NCBI GenBank assembly: GCA_913019965.1 | Contig: CAJVZR010000002.1 | Location: 1 to 64,000, forward strand | From: an uncultured Oleispira sp. | GTDB taxonomy: Bacteria > Pseudomonadota > Gammaproteobacteria > Pseudomonadales > Oceanobacteraceae | Length of the DNA stretch: 64,000 bases | Reading direction: 5' to 3' | Shown: one piece after another, positions 35,879-45,297 of the stretch | Layout of the letters: each line of letters starts with the position of its first letter | Numbering within the stretch: the stretch's first letter is position 1 | Translations under genes and position numbers: made by a program | The notes under the pieces: model-generated | Database searches by the model: none | What the model was told of the DNA's origin: nothing | What the model saw: only the letters and a program-made list of their open reading frames with translations

Positions 35879-36703
35879 ATGGCTCGTTTTATCAGTTTCA
35901 ATATTAATGGCATTCGTGCACGTCAACATCAGCTAGAAGCGATCAAAGAACAACTTGATCCAGACGTTATGGGCCTACAAGAAACGAAAGTTCATGACGA
36001 GCAGTTTCCAATAGCCGATGTTGAATCTATTGGCTGGCACGTCGAATACTTCGGCCAGAAGAGCCACTATGGTGTTGCCTTGGTTTCAAAAACTAAACCG
36101 GTATTCGTACAAAAAGGCTTTCCAGGCGATAGTGAAGACGATCAAAAACGCTTAATTCATTGTCGTTACGAGATTGATGGAAAAGCGATCGATGTTCTTA
36201 ATGGTTACTTCCCACAAGGTGAAAGTGAAACCCACGAAACCAAGTTTCCAGCCAAAGCTAAATTCTATGTCGACCTGAATAGCTATATCGATAATGAACT
36301 TAAAGATGCCGATAACATTCTTATTATGGGGGATATGAATATTTCCCCAGAAGATACGGATATTGGTATTGGCGAGCCAAACCGTAAACGCTGGCTAAAA
36401 ACTAAAAAATGTTCTTTCTTACCGATTGAACGCGAATGGTATCAAGATTTACTATCGAGAAATTTAACCGATACTTACCGTAAACATTACCCAACCAGCA
36501 ATGATAAATTCAGCTGGTTTGATTACCGCTCAAAAGGTTTTGCTGACGAGCCTAAGCGTGGACTGCGCATAGATCACATCCTAACCACTCCGGCATTAAC
36601 GGATGCCTGTACAAGCGCCGACATTAGCTATGATATTCGCGCTATGGAAAAGCCTTCGGATCATGCACCAATCTGGTCTGACTTTGATCTAGCTAGCCTC
36701 TAG
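35879..36703 (+). CDS. xthA: Exodeoxyribonuclease III
   Basis: Class II AP endonuclease and 3'-5' exonuclease for base-excision repair (274 residues; E. coli 268). Family motifs: FNINGIRAR, GLQETKV with the metal-binding Glu, NGYFPQGES, MGDMNISP, and SWFDYRSKGF then the catalytic end GLRIDHIL and EKPSDHAPIW. AAGGAGAG lies 5 bases before the ATG at 35879, which gives the normal N-terminus; an open extension of 24 codons upstream is ignored. It is probably monocistronic. Confidence 0.96.
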   Translation: MARFISFNINGIRARQHQLEAIKEQLDPDVMGLQETKVHDEQFPIADVESIGWHVEYFGQKSHYGVALVSKTKPVFVQKGFPGDSEDDQKRLIHCRYEIDGKAIDVLNGYFPQGESETHETKFPAKAKFYVDLNSYIDNELKDADNILIMGDMNISPEDTDIGIGEPNRKRWLKTKKCSFLPIEREWYQDLLSRNLTDTYRKHYPTSNDKFSWFDYRSKGFADEPKRGLRIDHILTTPALTDACTSADISYDIRAMEKPSDHAPIWSDFDLASL

Positions 36704-36722
36704 CCCCTAGCCTCTTCATTCT

Positions 36723-36775
36723 ATAACTCATAGTCTTCAGAACACCACGCTTACAATAGTGCGGCTATGAGTTAT
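36723..36775. repeat. Inverted repeat after xthA
   Basis: ATAACTCATAG (36723-36733) and CTATGAGTTAT (36765-36775) are perfect 11-base arms around a 31-base centre that itself can pair partly. Only a weak T run follows. It may end xthA transcription. Confidence 0.4.
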
Positions 36776-36905
36776 TCCTTTGTACAAAATAAGCATACGA
36801 CTGCCAATTAAACAGGTGTTAAACTAACTACCTATTTATATCGATCTCGTATATATATTATCCAATTTTCAATATTAAACTATCCGCATTAGAGTAAGGC
36901 AGACC

Positions 36906-37118
36906 ATGAGCTTAGAATTATTAGTAACATTAGAAGAAAAAATCCAATCGACCCTAGAGACAATGGAGTTATTAAACTTAGAATTAGAAGAAGAAAAACA
37001 AAAGAATATCGAGCTAGCGGAAGAGAACAAACAACTGAAGATAGAGCATCATACTTGGAATGAGAAAGTCGCGGGATTAGTAAATCTTTTGCGTGAAGAA
37101 AATACTCAAACAAGCTAG
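36906..37118 (+). CDS. zapB: Cell division protein ZapB
   Basis: A 70-residue coiled-coil protein that fits Zap[15 protein letters not shown] (compare the ZapB opening MSLEVFEKLEAKVQ), heptads of Leu/Glu/Lys through the middle, then a [15 protein letters not shown] end similar to the family's NGWQERLQALL. ZapB associates with the FtsZ ring through ZapA. The gene is preceded by its own AT-rich promoter region and converges on the TPR gene five bases away. Confidence 0.85.
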   Translation: MSLELLVTLEEKIQSTLETMELLNLELEEEKQKNIELAEENKQLKIEHHTWNEKVAGLVNLLREENTQTS

Positions 37119-37123
37119 CCGGA

Positions 37124-38356
37124 TTAGAACAACTCCAGCTGCTCCATATAATCTAACCAAGCACGGGCACTATTGGTCGTGTTTGGTTCTTTAAGCGCCT
37201 TCGAGAAATACAACTTAGCGTTGACATAATCTTCAAGTTCGAAATATGCATTGCCTTGCATCAGCAAGGTCATTCCCGCTTTTTTACCATTAATACCGAG
37301 TTTTCGGGATTCTGAATAACTTGTAATAGCGCCAACAAAATCAGACTCATCGAACTGCAGTTGCGCTGCACGATAATACAATTTCGCCGCCGCTTTTTTA
37401 TCGCTGGCAAGAGAAATTTGTGCCGCTTTTATAAATGCAACGATGGCTTGTTTACGCTCTCGGCTTTGTAGCCAAGCTGAAGCTAATAATTTCCAATTAT
37501 CTTCAGTTAATTCAATTTTTCCCTGCTTGAGTAAGTCATGTAATGTACGTCCCGCTCTCTCAGGCACACCTTGGGTTATTAATAATTGCACCAAAGTTAT
37601 TAAACCATCTTCTTTTTCTAAGATATTTCGCACATGAGCCAGCTGCAATACTTTCAATGCTTCCTTAGGGCTATTCAGCAGTTGATTCAAAGAGGCTTGT
37701 TGTAGCCAGTATTCTTCTTTGCTTTCATTTATCGCGATCAACTGATCCAATACACTGATCGCTTGCGGATACTGCTTTAATTGATAATGTGCGGCCATTA
37801 ACATCTGCAACCAATTTTCTCGTGGGGATTTAGCTCGAGCAATCCCTTGCTTCAACCAGATAATGGCATTGATGAAATCCTGTTTAACCTGGAAAGCAGA
37901 GCCCAGTGTAATGAAAGCCATGGCGTTGGTTGATCCTGGCTTTTCTTCTTCTGCCGCTTCAATTCTAGGCTGCAATACTTTTATTGCTCCAGCAACGTTA
38001 CTGCTCGCAAGATAGAGTTGGGCAACATTGGTTGCCAGTGATACTGCCTGAACGGCTTTCATGGCTTCTAGTTCAAGGGCTTTATTGAAGAAAACTAAGG
38101 CTTGAGCACTATCTTCTTGCGCTAAAAATAATTGCGCATGAATTTGATAGGTCAGGGCCAAGCCAAAACCCGGTGTTAGATTTTCTTCTAACTCTTTCAA
38201 TCCTTCTTCAACTTCAGAGTATTTCTCTTCGATTAATAGCGTTTGAATATCATTCAAAGCCTGATAAGTCTTTGGTGATAACGACTGATTCGCGGCAAAA
38301 GCATTCACTGAAGTGAAAACAAAAAGGCTAACAACTAATAATAGACGGCTTAACAT
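37124..38356 (-). CDS. Periplasmic TPR protein of the TonB2-type operon
   Basis: Exported tetratricopeptide-repeat protein of 410 residues: signal peptide (about 1-22, ending in FAAN), then at least eight TPR-like helix pairs, for example SAQALVFFNKALELE, NAIIWLKQGIARA, QAISVLDQLIAI and DYVNAKLYFSKALK. It starts two bases after the tonB stop and is the last gene of the operon DUF3450-TtpC-ExbB-ExbD-TonB-TPR. A TPR gene commonly ends this operon type; a scaffold for the Ton complex or its receptors is likely but not shown. Confidence 0.9.
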   Translation of the reverse strand: MLSRLLLVVSLFVFTSVNAFAANQSLSPKTYQALNDIQTLLIEEKYSEVEEGLKELEENLTPGFGLALTYQIHAQLFLAQEDSAQALVFFNKALELEAMKAVQAVSLATNVAQLYLASSNVAGAIKVLQPRIEAAEEEKPGSTNAMAFITLGSAFQVKQDFINAIIWLKQGIARAKSPRENWLQMLMAAHYQLKQYPQAISVLDQLIAINESKEEYWLQQASLNQLLNSPKEALKVLQLAHVRNILEKEDGLITLVQLLITQGVPERAGRTLHDLLKQGKIELTEDNWKLLASAWLQSRERKQAIVAFIKAAQISLASDKKAAAKLYYRAAQLQFDESDFVGAITSYSESRKLGINGKKAGMTLLMQGNAYFELEDYVNAKLYFSKALKEPNTTNSARAWLDYMEQLELF

Positions 38357-38357
38357 A

Positions 38358-38975
38358 TCAGCCCTTATCCAAGCTATATTCTAGAGTTTGAGTCACAGTT
38401 TGTGGCTGAGCTTTGCCATCAATCATCTGCGGCTTAAATTTATATTTGTATAGGGCTCGAATAGCCGAACGTTCAAATACACCCTTAGGTTTCGCATCGA
38501 TAATTTCGACTGAATCAACCGTACCTTGGGCATTAACTTCTAAACGTGCTTTCACAAAACCCTCAATATTCCGACGCTTTGCCTTGTTCGGATATTGAGC
38601 AGGCATTCGCACCAAAGGAATCACGTCGCCATCACCAAAGCCCATTCCGACTTGAGCATCACCTAGCAAGCTTTTATTCGCCAGCGATAAGTCAGGGCTG
38701 ATATTTGGCATACGCATTGCGATCTGCTTCATCGGTGTATTTTGCTGCGCCGCTTGCTGTGGTGGCATTGGCGGCTTCTTAGGCTTTGGCGGCTCTTTCT
38801 TTTCTCGTTGTTTTATTCGACTTTCACTATCTTGCTTCAGCCGAACAAAATCGATCACCGTCTGCTCACCACGGTTGCCATTTTTAGCACCTTCACTACT
38901 GACCATGCCATTCATAACGGCAAATATACTGCCCGTAACGAAGATGGAGCAGAAGAAAGCTAATATCAATTTCAT
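38358..38975 (-). CDS. tonB: Energy transducer TonB (TonB2-type)
   Basis: Inner-membrane protein spanning the periplasm to contact outer-membrane receptors (205 residues). N-terminal membrane anchor (about 3-24), a Pro/Lys-rich segment (PPKPKKPPMPP), and a C-terminal TonB domain (about 120-203; IPLVRMPAQYPNKAKRRNIEG, then the FERSAIRALYKYKFKP stretch). Short TonB of this form is typical of TonB2 systems. It is in the same operon as exbB and exbD, six bases downstream of exbD. Confidence 0.94.
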   Translation of the reverse strand: MKLILAFFCSIFVTGSIFAVMNGMVSSEGAKNGNRGEQTVIDFVRLKQDSESRIKQREKKEPPKPKKPPMPPQQAAQQNTPMKQIAMRMPNISPDLSLANKSLLGDAQVGMGFGDGDVIPLVRMPAQYPNKAKRRNIEGFVKARLEVNAQGTVDSVEIIDAKPKGVFERSAIRALYKYKFKPQMIDGKAQPQTVTQTLEYSLDKG

Positions 38976-38981
38976 CAGAAT

Positions 38982-39395
38982 CTAGCTTCCTGCAACTTCA
39001 GCAGAAATTGAGATATTACTCACTCCTGCTAGCCGAACTTGATCCATCACCTTAACCAATAAACCCGTATTGGAATATTCGTCAGCCTGAATGATCACGG
39101 CTCCTTCTGGATTTTCAGCTTTTAGGCGTTCGATATTGGCGCGCACAGCTCTAACATCAATAGAGCGTCGATCAATCCAGATTTCTCCATTTGGGCGAAT
39201 CGCAACCAAGATGTTGCTGCCTTTTTGCTGCACTGCAGTTTCCGCACTAGGGCGGCTGACAGTGACGCCAGATTCTTTGACAAAAGAGGTCGTCACAATA
39301 AAGAAAATCAACATGATAAAAACAATATCCAACATGGGTGTTATGTCGATATCACTCTCATCAGTCTCTGTGGCGGTATGTCGTCTTCTACTCAT
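38982..39395 (-). CDS. exbD: Biopolymer transport protein ExbD
   Basis: Proton-channel partner of ExbB (137 residues). The single membrane helix carries the essential Asp in ITPMLDIVFIMLIFFIVT (Asp near residue 23), followed by a periplasmic domain. It lies between exbB and tonB in the TonB2-type operon. Confidence 0.95.
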   Translation of the reverse strand: MSRRRHTATETDESDIDITPMLDIVFIMLIFFIVTTSFVKESGVTVSRPSAETAVQQKGSNILVAIRPNGEIWIDRRSIDVRAVRANIERLKAENPEGAVIIQADEYSNTGLLVKVMDQVRLAGVSNISISAEVAGS

Positions 39396-39440
39396 ATATT
39401 TTATCCATTACTGCTAATTAGCAACCCTAATCCGTAATCA

Positions 39441-39947
39441 CTAATCTGTAATTAATATGTCTGCGAGCCTTTGATGGCCTTGTTGCGCTAAACGTTGAAA
39501 GCGCGCTTTAAAATACAAGCCAGTCAATGCTATTAATAAACCCGCCATCGTCGGCAACGTTGCTTTAGATATACCTGCTGCCATCGCACGGGCGTTACCC
39601 GTCCCTGTGATCGCCAATACATCAAATACACTAATCATCCCGGTCACGGTTCCGAGCAACCCTAATAAAGGGCAAATCGCAATCAACAGCGTAATAAAAG
39701 ACAGCCAAGTCTGAGTTTCTAATTTGAACTGACTGATCATATAACGCCTAATTTGGCGCGCGGTCCAAGAGTTCCGCTCGCTACGATGATTCCAATTCTT
39801 GCGGTATTTTTTTATCCGTCCAGGCATAGTCCGATAAAAGAACCATAAGCGTTCTAATATCAAGGTCCATAACAAAACGCAGACGACTAAAATGACATAC
39901 AGTACTGGGCCGCCACGATCTAAAAAATCAAATAACCAAGCTAGCAT
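39441..39947 (-). CDS. exbB: MotA/TolQ/ExbB proton channel protein ExbB
   Basis: Three-helix inner-membrane channel subunit (168 residues). Helix 1 lies at about 13-33, and helices 2 and 3 carry the family signature CPLLGLLGTVTGMISVF and TLPTMAGLLIALTGLYF. It is short, as TonB2-system ExbB proteins are. It starts two bases after the stop of the TtpC-like gene. Confidence 0.94.
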   Translation of the reverse strand: MLAWLFDFLDRGGPVLYVILVVCVLLWTLILERLWFFYRTMPGRIKKYRKNWNHRSERNSWTARQIRRYMISQFKLETQTWLSFITLLIAICPLLGLLGTVTGMISVFDVLAITGTGNARAMAAGISKATLPTMAGLLIALTGLYFKARFQRLAQQGHQRLADILITD

Positions 39948-39949
39948 GA

Positions 39950-41356
39950 TTAGCCTTCTTTATTAGCTGATTTAGAGTTACGCCCTTCCATTGCCGTAGC
40001 AATCAATCCTGCCGCTTGCTCATCCAGTATTTGCACCAAACGCTTACTCTGCCCGCTGACCAAGTTATGAGAAAGTAGCAATGGAATGGCTGCCACTAAA
40101 CCGAGTACGGTTGTGATCAAGGCTTGTGAAATACCACCCGCCATTAATTTAGGATCGCCAGTACCAAAGTTGGTAATGGCTTGGAACGTTGCGATCATGC
40201 CAGTTACGGTACCTAATAAACCCAGTAACGGCGCGATGGCCGCAAATAACTTGATCATAGATTGAGCTTTTTCTAGTTGAGGTACTTCTTTTAAAATAGC
40301 TTCATCAATTTTCAACTCCAAAGTTTCCAATTCTTGATCAGAATCTTCCAAGTCTTTTGCTGTCCCTAATACGCGCCCTAACGGGTTATTGTTATTAGGC
40401 TGATCAAGGTTAGCGATTTGAGCTTCGACCTTTTTACGGATCGAAAACAAACTGGTTAAACGCCAAGCCGCTAGCATTAAACCAATAATCGCCAGACCAA
40501 TAATAATATAACCTACCAAAGCTCCTTGTTTAATTCGACCCACAAGGTCTGGATTCGAAAGCACTAAGCCTAATAGCGCTCCGCGGGTTGGGTCTATTCC
40601 TATAGCGTTTAGCTCTTTATCTGATTCAAGAAAATCTGCAATAAAGTTCGCGTGGTCAGGCTGGCGGGTCATTGAAATTAAGCGCCCAGTTTCTTCATCA
40701 AAGCGTAAATAACCTTGATCATTAATCGCATTAAACGCACCAATTCGAGTTACAAGCTGTTCAATTTCACTGCCATCATTTTGCACGACCGGAGCTTTAA
40801 ACTGGCTTATTTGCCCTGTTAACGTCATTTCTTCTTGCAGGGTTAACCACAAAGATTGCAGCTCTTGAATATTAGGCAGTTCTTTTGCTTGAGAAAGCTT
40901 GTCTAAATCGGCCGCACGAGTTGGTTTTTCAGCTCGGGTTAAACTGGTATGTAAGGTACCATTCAAGTCATCAGCAACCTGACGCACTACGCCAAACATT
41001 TCGCCAAGATTACCAATGCGTAATCGCAGTTGGTCTTCTTTTTGTGCCAAACTTTTTTCATTAAGATCAAAGCTAGCTTTTAATTCATCGGCTGTTTTTT
41101 GTTCAGCCTTTAATTCAGCTTTCGCTTTGCTTAGCAGTGCCTTTTGATCTTGTTTATTTTGTTTAAATTGAGATTCACGCTGCTGGTTAATTTCAGTTTC
41201 TTGTTTTTGAAACTGTTCAACCTGTTGCAACAGGCCTTCTAAACTTTTTATTTCAGTCGGTTTGGTTTCAGTCGCCGTCACTTCACTTGATGCCAGTGGC
41301 GAAAATATTAATGCTGATACCGTAATAAAACTGACAGATAATTGAGAGAAATTCAT
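39950..41356 (-). CDS. TtpC-like MotA/TolQ/ExbB family protein with coiled-coil N-terminal domain
   Basis: A 468-residue protein: signal peptide or anchor (about 1-25), a long Lys/Gln/Glu coiled coil (about 30-130), a periplasmic domain, a membrane helix (about 275-297), then an ExbB-like pair of helices with APLLGLLGTVTGMIATF and ALITTVLGLVAAIPLLL. This matches TtpC, the fourth component of Vibrio-type TonB2 systems. AAGGAGAG stands just before the ATG at 41356, which I use instead of an extension overlapping the upstream gene. Confidence 0.92.
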   Translation of the reverse strand: MNFSQLSVSFITVSALIFSPLASSEVTATETKPTEIKSLEGLLQQVEQFQKQETEINQQRESQFKQNKQDQKALLSKAKAELKAEQKTADELKASFDLNEKSLAQKEDQLRLRIGNLGEMFGVVRQVADDLNGTLHTSLTRAEKPTRAADLDKLSQAKELPNIQELQSLWLTLQEEMTLTGQISQFKAPVVQNDGSEIEQLVTRIGAFNAINDQGYLRFDEETGRLISMTRQPDHANFIADFLESDKELNAIGIDPTRGALLGLVLSNPDLVGRIKQGALVGYIIIGLAIIGLMLAAWRLTSLFSIRKKVEAQIANLDQPNNNNPLGRVLGTAKDLEDSDQELETLELKIDEAILKEVPQLEKAQSMIKLFAAIAPLLGLLGTVTGMIATFQAITNFGTGDPKLMAGGISQALITTVLGLVAAIPLLLSHNLVSGQSKRLVQILDEQAAGLIATAMEGRNSKSANKEG

Positions 41357-41357
41357 A

Positions 41358-42158
41358 TTACTGCTCTCCTTCTTTAGACACACGCAAGGAGTCATGGGGT
41401 GAAATCAAAGGCAGGGTTAATAATTCCGGCGCCGCAGTCTGACGAGCAACATCTTGGGCTTTACGAACATCACGCAATAAGGACGAATCTAAAGCAGTCC
41501 ATTGTGAAGAAGCTTTGTTCCATATCCAAGCATGGTCCGCTGAAAGGGTTAAACGATAAAGCGCGGTGCGTCCGATTCGGAGGAAGTCATAGACGATATT
41601 ATCGTCTGCTTTCTCACGATAAGTTTCCAGAGTGCGACCATATTCCACTTCAATTTGAAAAGCTTCTAATACCCGGCGATATTTTTCAGAAATTGTAATA
41701 TCAGCACGCACCATCAATTCACGCAGTTTTGCTAGGCGAGTTGCGCGTTCTTTTTGCAAGAAAGGCAGATCCAATTGATTAAATTGCTCTAAGGAATCCA
41801 GCATCTGACTCATTAGCGGCAAGATGCCTTGTTCAGTGAATTCAATATCACGAATTTGCTGATCAATCTTTTTAATCTCAGCTTGTTGGTTTTTAACAAT
41901 CGCCGACATCTGCTTGTTATAAAGGGTTAGCTGATCAATTTCGCCATTGGTGGTACGAAAATCCTGTAATAAACCTTGGTATTCATCATCAAGCTGATCA
42001 ACTTTCTTTTGTGATTGCGCACCTTGCTGAATCACATTCGACGTTTCTGATCGGGCTGTCGATAAATTATCTTTATTTGCGTTTGCGAAATAAGGAAGGG
42101 TGATCAAACCTGACGTTACTAAAAAAGCTGCAACTGTCTTCTGCCAAGACATTTCCAT
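41358..42158 (-). CDS. DUF3450 protein of the TonB2-type operon
   Basis: Exported protein of 266 residues (signal peptide about 1-28) with a long coiled coil (about 35-115) and a compact C-terminal part containing FLRIGRTALYRLTLS and AWIWNKASSQWTALDSSLLRDVRKA. These fit the DUF3450 family, which regularly heads operons with TtpC, ExbB2, ExbD2 and TonB2. Its molecular role is not established to my knowledge; a periplasmic accessory to the Ton motor is the natural reading. Confidence 0.88.
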   Translation of the reverse strand: MEMSWQKTVAAFLVTSGLITLPYFANANKDNLSTARSETSNVIQQGAQSQKKVDQLDDEYQGLLQDFRTTNGEIDQLTLYNKQMSAIVKNQQAEIKKIDQQIRDIEFTEQGILPLMSQMLDSLEQFNQLDLPFLQKERATRLAKLRELMVRADITISEKYRRVLEAFQIEVEYGRTLETYREKADDNIVYDFLRIGRTALYRLTLSADHAWIWNKASSQWTALDSSLLRDVRKAQDVARQTAAPELLTLPLISPHDSLRVSKEGEQ

Positions 42159-42180
42159 GGAATTTCCTACTGTAAATATA

Positions 42181-42208
42181 AAAAGCCGCAGGTTAAATCA
42201 CCTACGGC
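42181..42208 (-). terminator. Terminator of the M16 protease gene
   Basis: On the minus strand GCCGTAGGT and ACCTGCGGC form a 9-bp stem (one wobble) around a 6-base loop, followed by TTTTTATAT. It separates the protease gene from the TonB2-type operon downstream. Confidence 0.8.
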
Positions 42209-42237
42209 CGCAAAATCTTGATGAGAATCATTCTAAT

Positions 42238-45189
42238 CTAGAGTTCGATTGCATTCAATCCTAATTTCTCTGCAATATCCGCTGTGCCCTTAGGTGCCAG
42301 TACTGCTTTTTTGCCTTTCCCGGCTAATAAGTAAGTCTCAATGACTCGTTTAACATCAGCCAAGGTAACTGCTAATAGGCCTTGGCGATACGCCAAACGG
42401 CGTTCTGGGGTTCGTCCTGCTTTCAATGCATGGTGAATCAATTTAGCTTCACCCGCTGGAGAGCTAGGACGATCCATCGAGCCAATGATGCCTAAAATTG
42501 ATTGCTCAACTAAGCTCTCATCTTTTGCATCATTCAATATCCATGAGATAGACCCATTAAAGTCATCAAACGTTCCTTCGATGCGAGGATCACGGTAGGA
42601 ATAAAACTTAAAAATACCCAAGTTAGAATCCTGACTTGCGCCAGCACCGTAGGCTCCACCTTGCTCACGAATGGCCGTATGCAAGAAGCCATTACGCAAT
42701 ATACCTGCCGCGACCGCTAATGCGGGTGCATCAGGGTGTAGTTGATTAACCGTAGGGAATGCCATCGCACAGAAATTCACCTGGCTATCAACCATCCAAT
42801 AATTATGCAGCGCACTGCTGGCCAGAATACTTGCATCGGCCTTAGCAATCTCAAACGCGGATTCTGAATAATTTTGCTGCCAAGCAGAAGCTGATTGCGC
42901 ATGGCTGGCCAACTGCTCTTTATCTTGAATCAATAAGACTTCCGTTGGCTGACTGATCACTTTTTGCTGCAAAGCTTGCAGATCTTTCGCAATCAATTCG
43001 CCGCGAGTATCCGAGTTCGCTAGCTGAGCCTGCTTCAGGCGCTGAGTCAGTGGCAGGCCAGAAATATCGCTCATCATAGCCGCATGCTCGCTCACTTGAG
43101 CGGCAGCAACCTGCATGGCTAAACCATGACCATTACCCGTTATGCCTTGCAAACGGCGTGCACTGACTTGCTCAACCAATTCATTAATTCGTTCGGCATC
43201 GGAAAAATCGGCATTCACTGCGGTATCACGAACCAATTCACTAAAGTCTTGCTGATTACTCGCAAGAGCTTTCGCTGAAAAAGTATAATACCCCAACATT
43301 TCATCTTGCTGGTTATCCGCTGTTAATGCTTTCGGCTTGATACTGGCATAACTAGAAATTCCACCACAATAAGCCGCTTGTTTTTGCTGCTGTTCTAAAT
43401 AATTGCCTGACGCGCCAACCTCAGTCCAGGTATAGCCTAATAATGGCAATAACTGCAGCTCTTGCGCATTCAATGCGGGTAAGTTGGTAATCAGCTGTTG
43501 GTAGACAATGCCATTAGTTCCGGTGCTGTAACTAACGAAATTATCCGCAAGTTTGGCTTGTTGACGAACATCTTCACTGTCAGCTTCTGGATATTTAATC
43601 TCAGCCGGTACATCTTCAAGACCTACCGAAGGAAGCAGTTCGCTATCATCTTCTTGCTCCTGGCGCGCCTTCAAGTCTAGCGACTGTTTAATGATCTTTT
43701 GTGCATCTTGCTCACTCAACTCAGCTTTCATTTTCGCCAGTTTATCTTTTTCGATGCGTAATTCTTCAGCGCCTAGTTCGCGATCTGGACGCAGGGATAA
43801 ACGAATAAAATGGCGATTGCTGAGTAATAAGTTTTTCACTAATCCCTGAACAAAGTCAGGATTTTTAACATCTTCTTTTAACGCTTCTAATGCAGGCTCT
43901 ATATTAATCATGGCAACCGGATCACCATAATGAGTTGCGGCGCTCATACCACTAAAGATTAATTGCATGCCATAAGGATGGCTATCACCACCGATTTCAC
44001 GCTGGTGAAATTCTAACTGGTGTAATACAGAATCAATTTCTTCTTGCTCGACACCCTTTTCCGCAACGTCATTTAAAACTTCAAATACAAGCTGTTCAAA
44101 TGCATCAGCATCAGCAACATTACTGCCTTCAACACCGCACATAAAGCTCATTTCACGGTTTGAGTCTTCCAAACCACACATAGGAGAAGGTGCCGTGGCA
44201 AACTCACATTTTTCAAGGGCTTTACGTAATGGAGAGGCACTATTGTCGAGTAATAACTGGGACAATAAATGAGCTTCCAGCTGCTCTTTTAAATTAGCTG
44301 ATTCGCCTAATAACCAGGCAATAACATGGTGGGTTTTATCTGTCAGCTCATCCGTATCGTCTGTTTCAACTGAATAAGATTCTTCAATACGCATTGGCGC
44401 AGCAAGGCGTTGCTCTAATGGCACAGACCACTGCTGATCTTGTTTCTCGAATTTGGCTAAGGCTTGCTTATCAAATTTTTCGTGCAACTCATTCACATCC
44501 ATATCGCCAAAGGTCATGAAAATGGCGTTACTGGGGTGATAGTGACTGGCGTAAAAAGATTTTAATTGCTCATAAGATAAGTTGGTAATTTCAGATGGCT
44601 CACCACCACTATTATAATGATAAGTATTGGTCGGGAATAAATGCTTGCTGATTTTCTGCCATAACTGGCTAACTGGGGAAGACATGGCCCCTTTCATTTC
44701 GTTAAATACCACCCCTTTATAGACAAGGTCTGAGGTAGGGTCTTCCATCTGCTCAAATTCTACCCGATGGCCCTCTTGAGCAAAATCTAACTCATCTAAG
44801 CGGGCGAAGAATACGGCGTCTAGATACACACTTAATAGATTGTCGAAGTCTTTATCGTTTTGTGATGCAAAAGGATAAGCCGTCCAGTCGCTACTGGTCA
44901 TGGCATTCATAAAGGTATTTAGCGAACGGCGCGTCATCATAAAAAACGGATCACGCACAGGGTATTTATCACTCCCGCACAAGGCGGTATGCTCCAGAAT
45001 ATGGGCAACACCCGTACTGTCTTTTGGCATAGTACGCAATGCAACCATGAAGACTTTCTCTTGGTTGTCGGCGGCAAGGTGATAATGAACGGCACCGGTT
45101 TGCGTATGCTGATAATGCTCAACGGTTAAATTAAGGGAGCTAACTTCTGTACTGCTGATAAATTCAAATGCAGACTTAACCTGAGTCAT
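42238..45189 (-). CDS. M16C metallopeptidase, presequence-protease (PreP) type
   Basis: Zinc protease of 983 residues. The inverted zinc motif is HILEH (63-67), followed by TALCGSDKYPVRDPFF and SLNTFMNAMTSSDWTAYPF, which mark the PreP/Cym1 branch of insulinase-like peptidases; the downstream zinc Glu lies in the following helix region. It has the four-domain length of a fused, clamshell-type enzyme that degrades short, unfolded peptides. No signal peptide is visible, so it is probably cytoplasmic. It is monocistronic, closed by its own terminator and divergent from the aminotransferase gene. Confidence 0.93.
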   Translation of the reverse strand: MTQVKSAFEFISSTEVSSLNLTVEHYQHTQTGAVHYHLAADNQEKVFMVALRTMPKDSTGVAHILEHTALCGSDKYPVRDPFFMMTRRSLNTFMNAMTSSDWTAYPFASQNDKDFDNLLSVYLDAVFFARLDELDFAQEGHRVEFEQMEDPTSDLVYKGVVFNEMKGAMSSPVSQLWQKISKHLFPTNTYHYNSGGEPSEITNLSYEQLKSFYASHYHPSNAIFMTFGDMDVNELHEKFDKQALAKFEKQDQQWSVPLEQRLAAPMRIEESYSVETDDTDELTDKTHHVIAWLLGESANLKEQLEAHLLSQLLLDNSASPLRKALEKCEFATAPSPMCGLEDSNREMSFMCGVEGSNVADADAFEQLVFEVLNDVAEKGVEQEEIDSVLHQLEFHQREIGGDSHPYGMQLIFSGMSAATHYGDPVAMINIEPALEALKEDVKNPDFVQGLVKNLLLSNRHFIRLSLRPDRELGAEELRIEKDKLAKMKAELSEQDAQKIIKQSLDLKARQEQEDDSELLPSVGLEDVPAEIKYPEADSEDVRQQAKLADNFVSYSTGTNGIVYQQLITNLPALNAQELQLLPLLGYTWTEVGASGNYLEQQQKQAAYCGGISSYASIKPKALTADNQQDEMLGYYTFSAKALASNQQDFSELVRDTAVNADFSDAERINELVEQVSARRLQGITGNGHGLAMQVAAAQVSEHAAMMSDISGLPLTQRLKQAQLANSDTRGELIAKDLQALQQKVISQPTEVLLIQDKEQLASHAQSASAWQQNYSESAFEIAKADASILASSALHNYWMVDSQVNFCAMAFPTVNQLHPDAPALAVAAGILRNGFLHTAIREQGGAYGAGASQDSNLGIFKFYSYRDPRIEGTFDDFNGSISWILNDAKDESLVEQSILGIIGSMDRPSSPAGEAKLIHHALKAGRTPERRLAYRQGLLAVTLADVKRVIETYLLAGKGKKAVLAPKGTADIAEKLGLNAIEL

Positions 45190-45297
45190 ACCTTGCTGTG
45201 CCTCTTTCTGTGCTTTAATGTTAAAGCTATATGGGGGTGCGTAATAGAAAGCACAAGTATCTTTGTTACCGCCTTGATAATCAATGAGTCCGTGGAA

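Noticed and set aside
45193-45297. 35-codon upstream extension of the class V aminotransferase
   Set aside because: It lies in the divergent promoter region, begins at a TTG without a binding site, and has no counterpart in the family.
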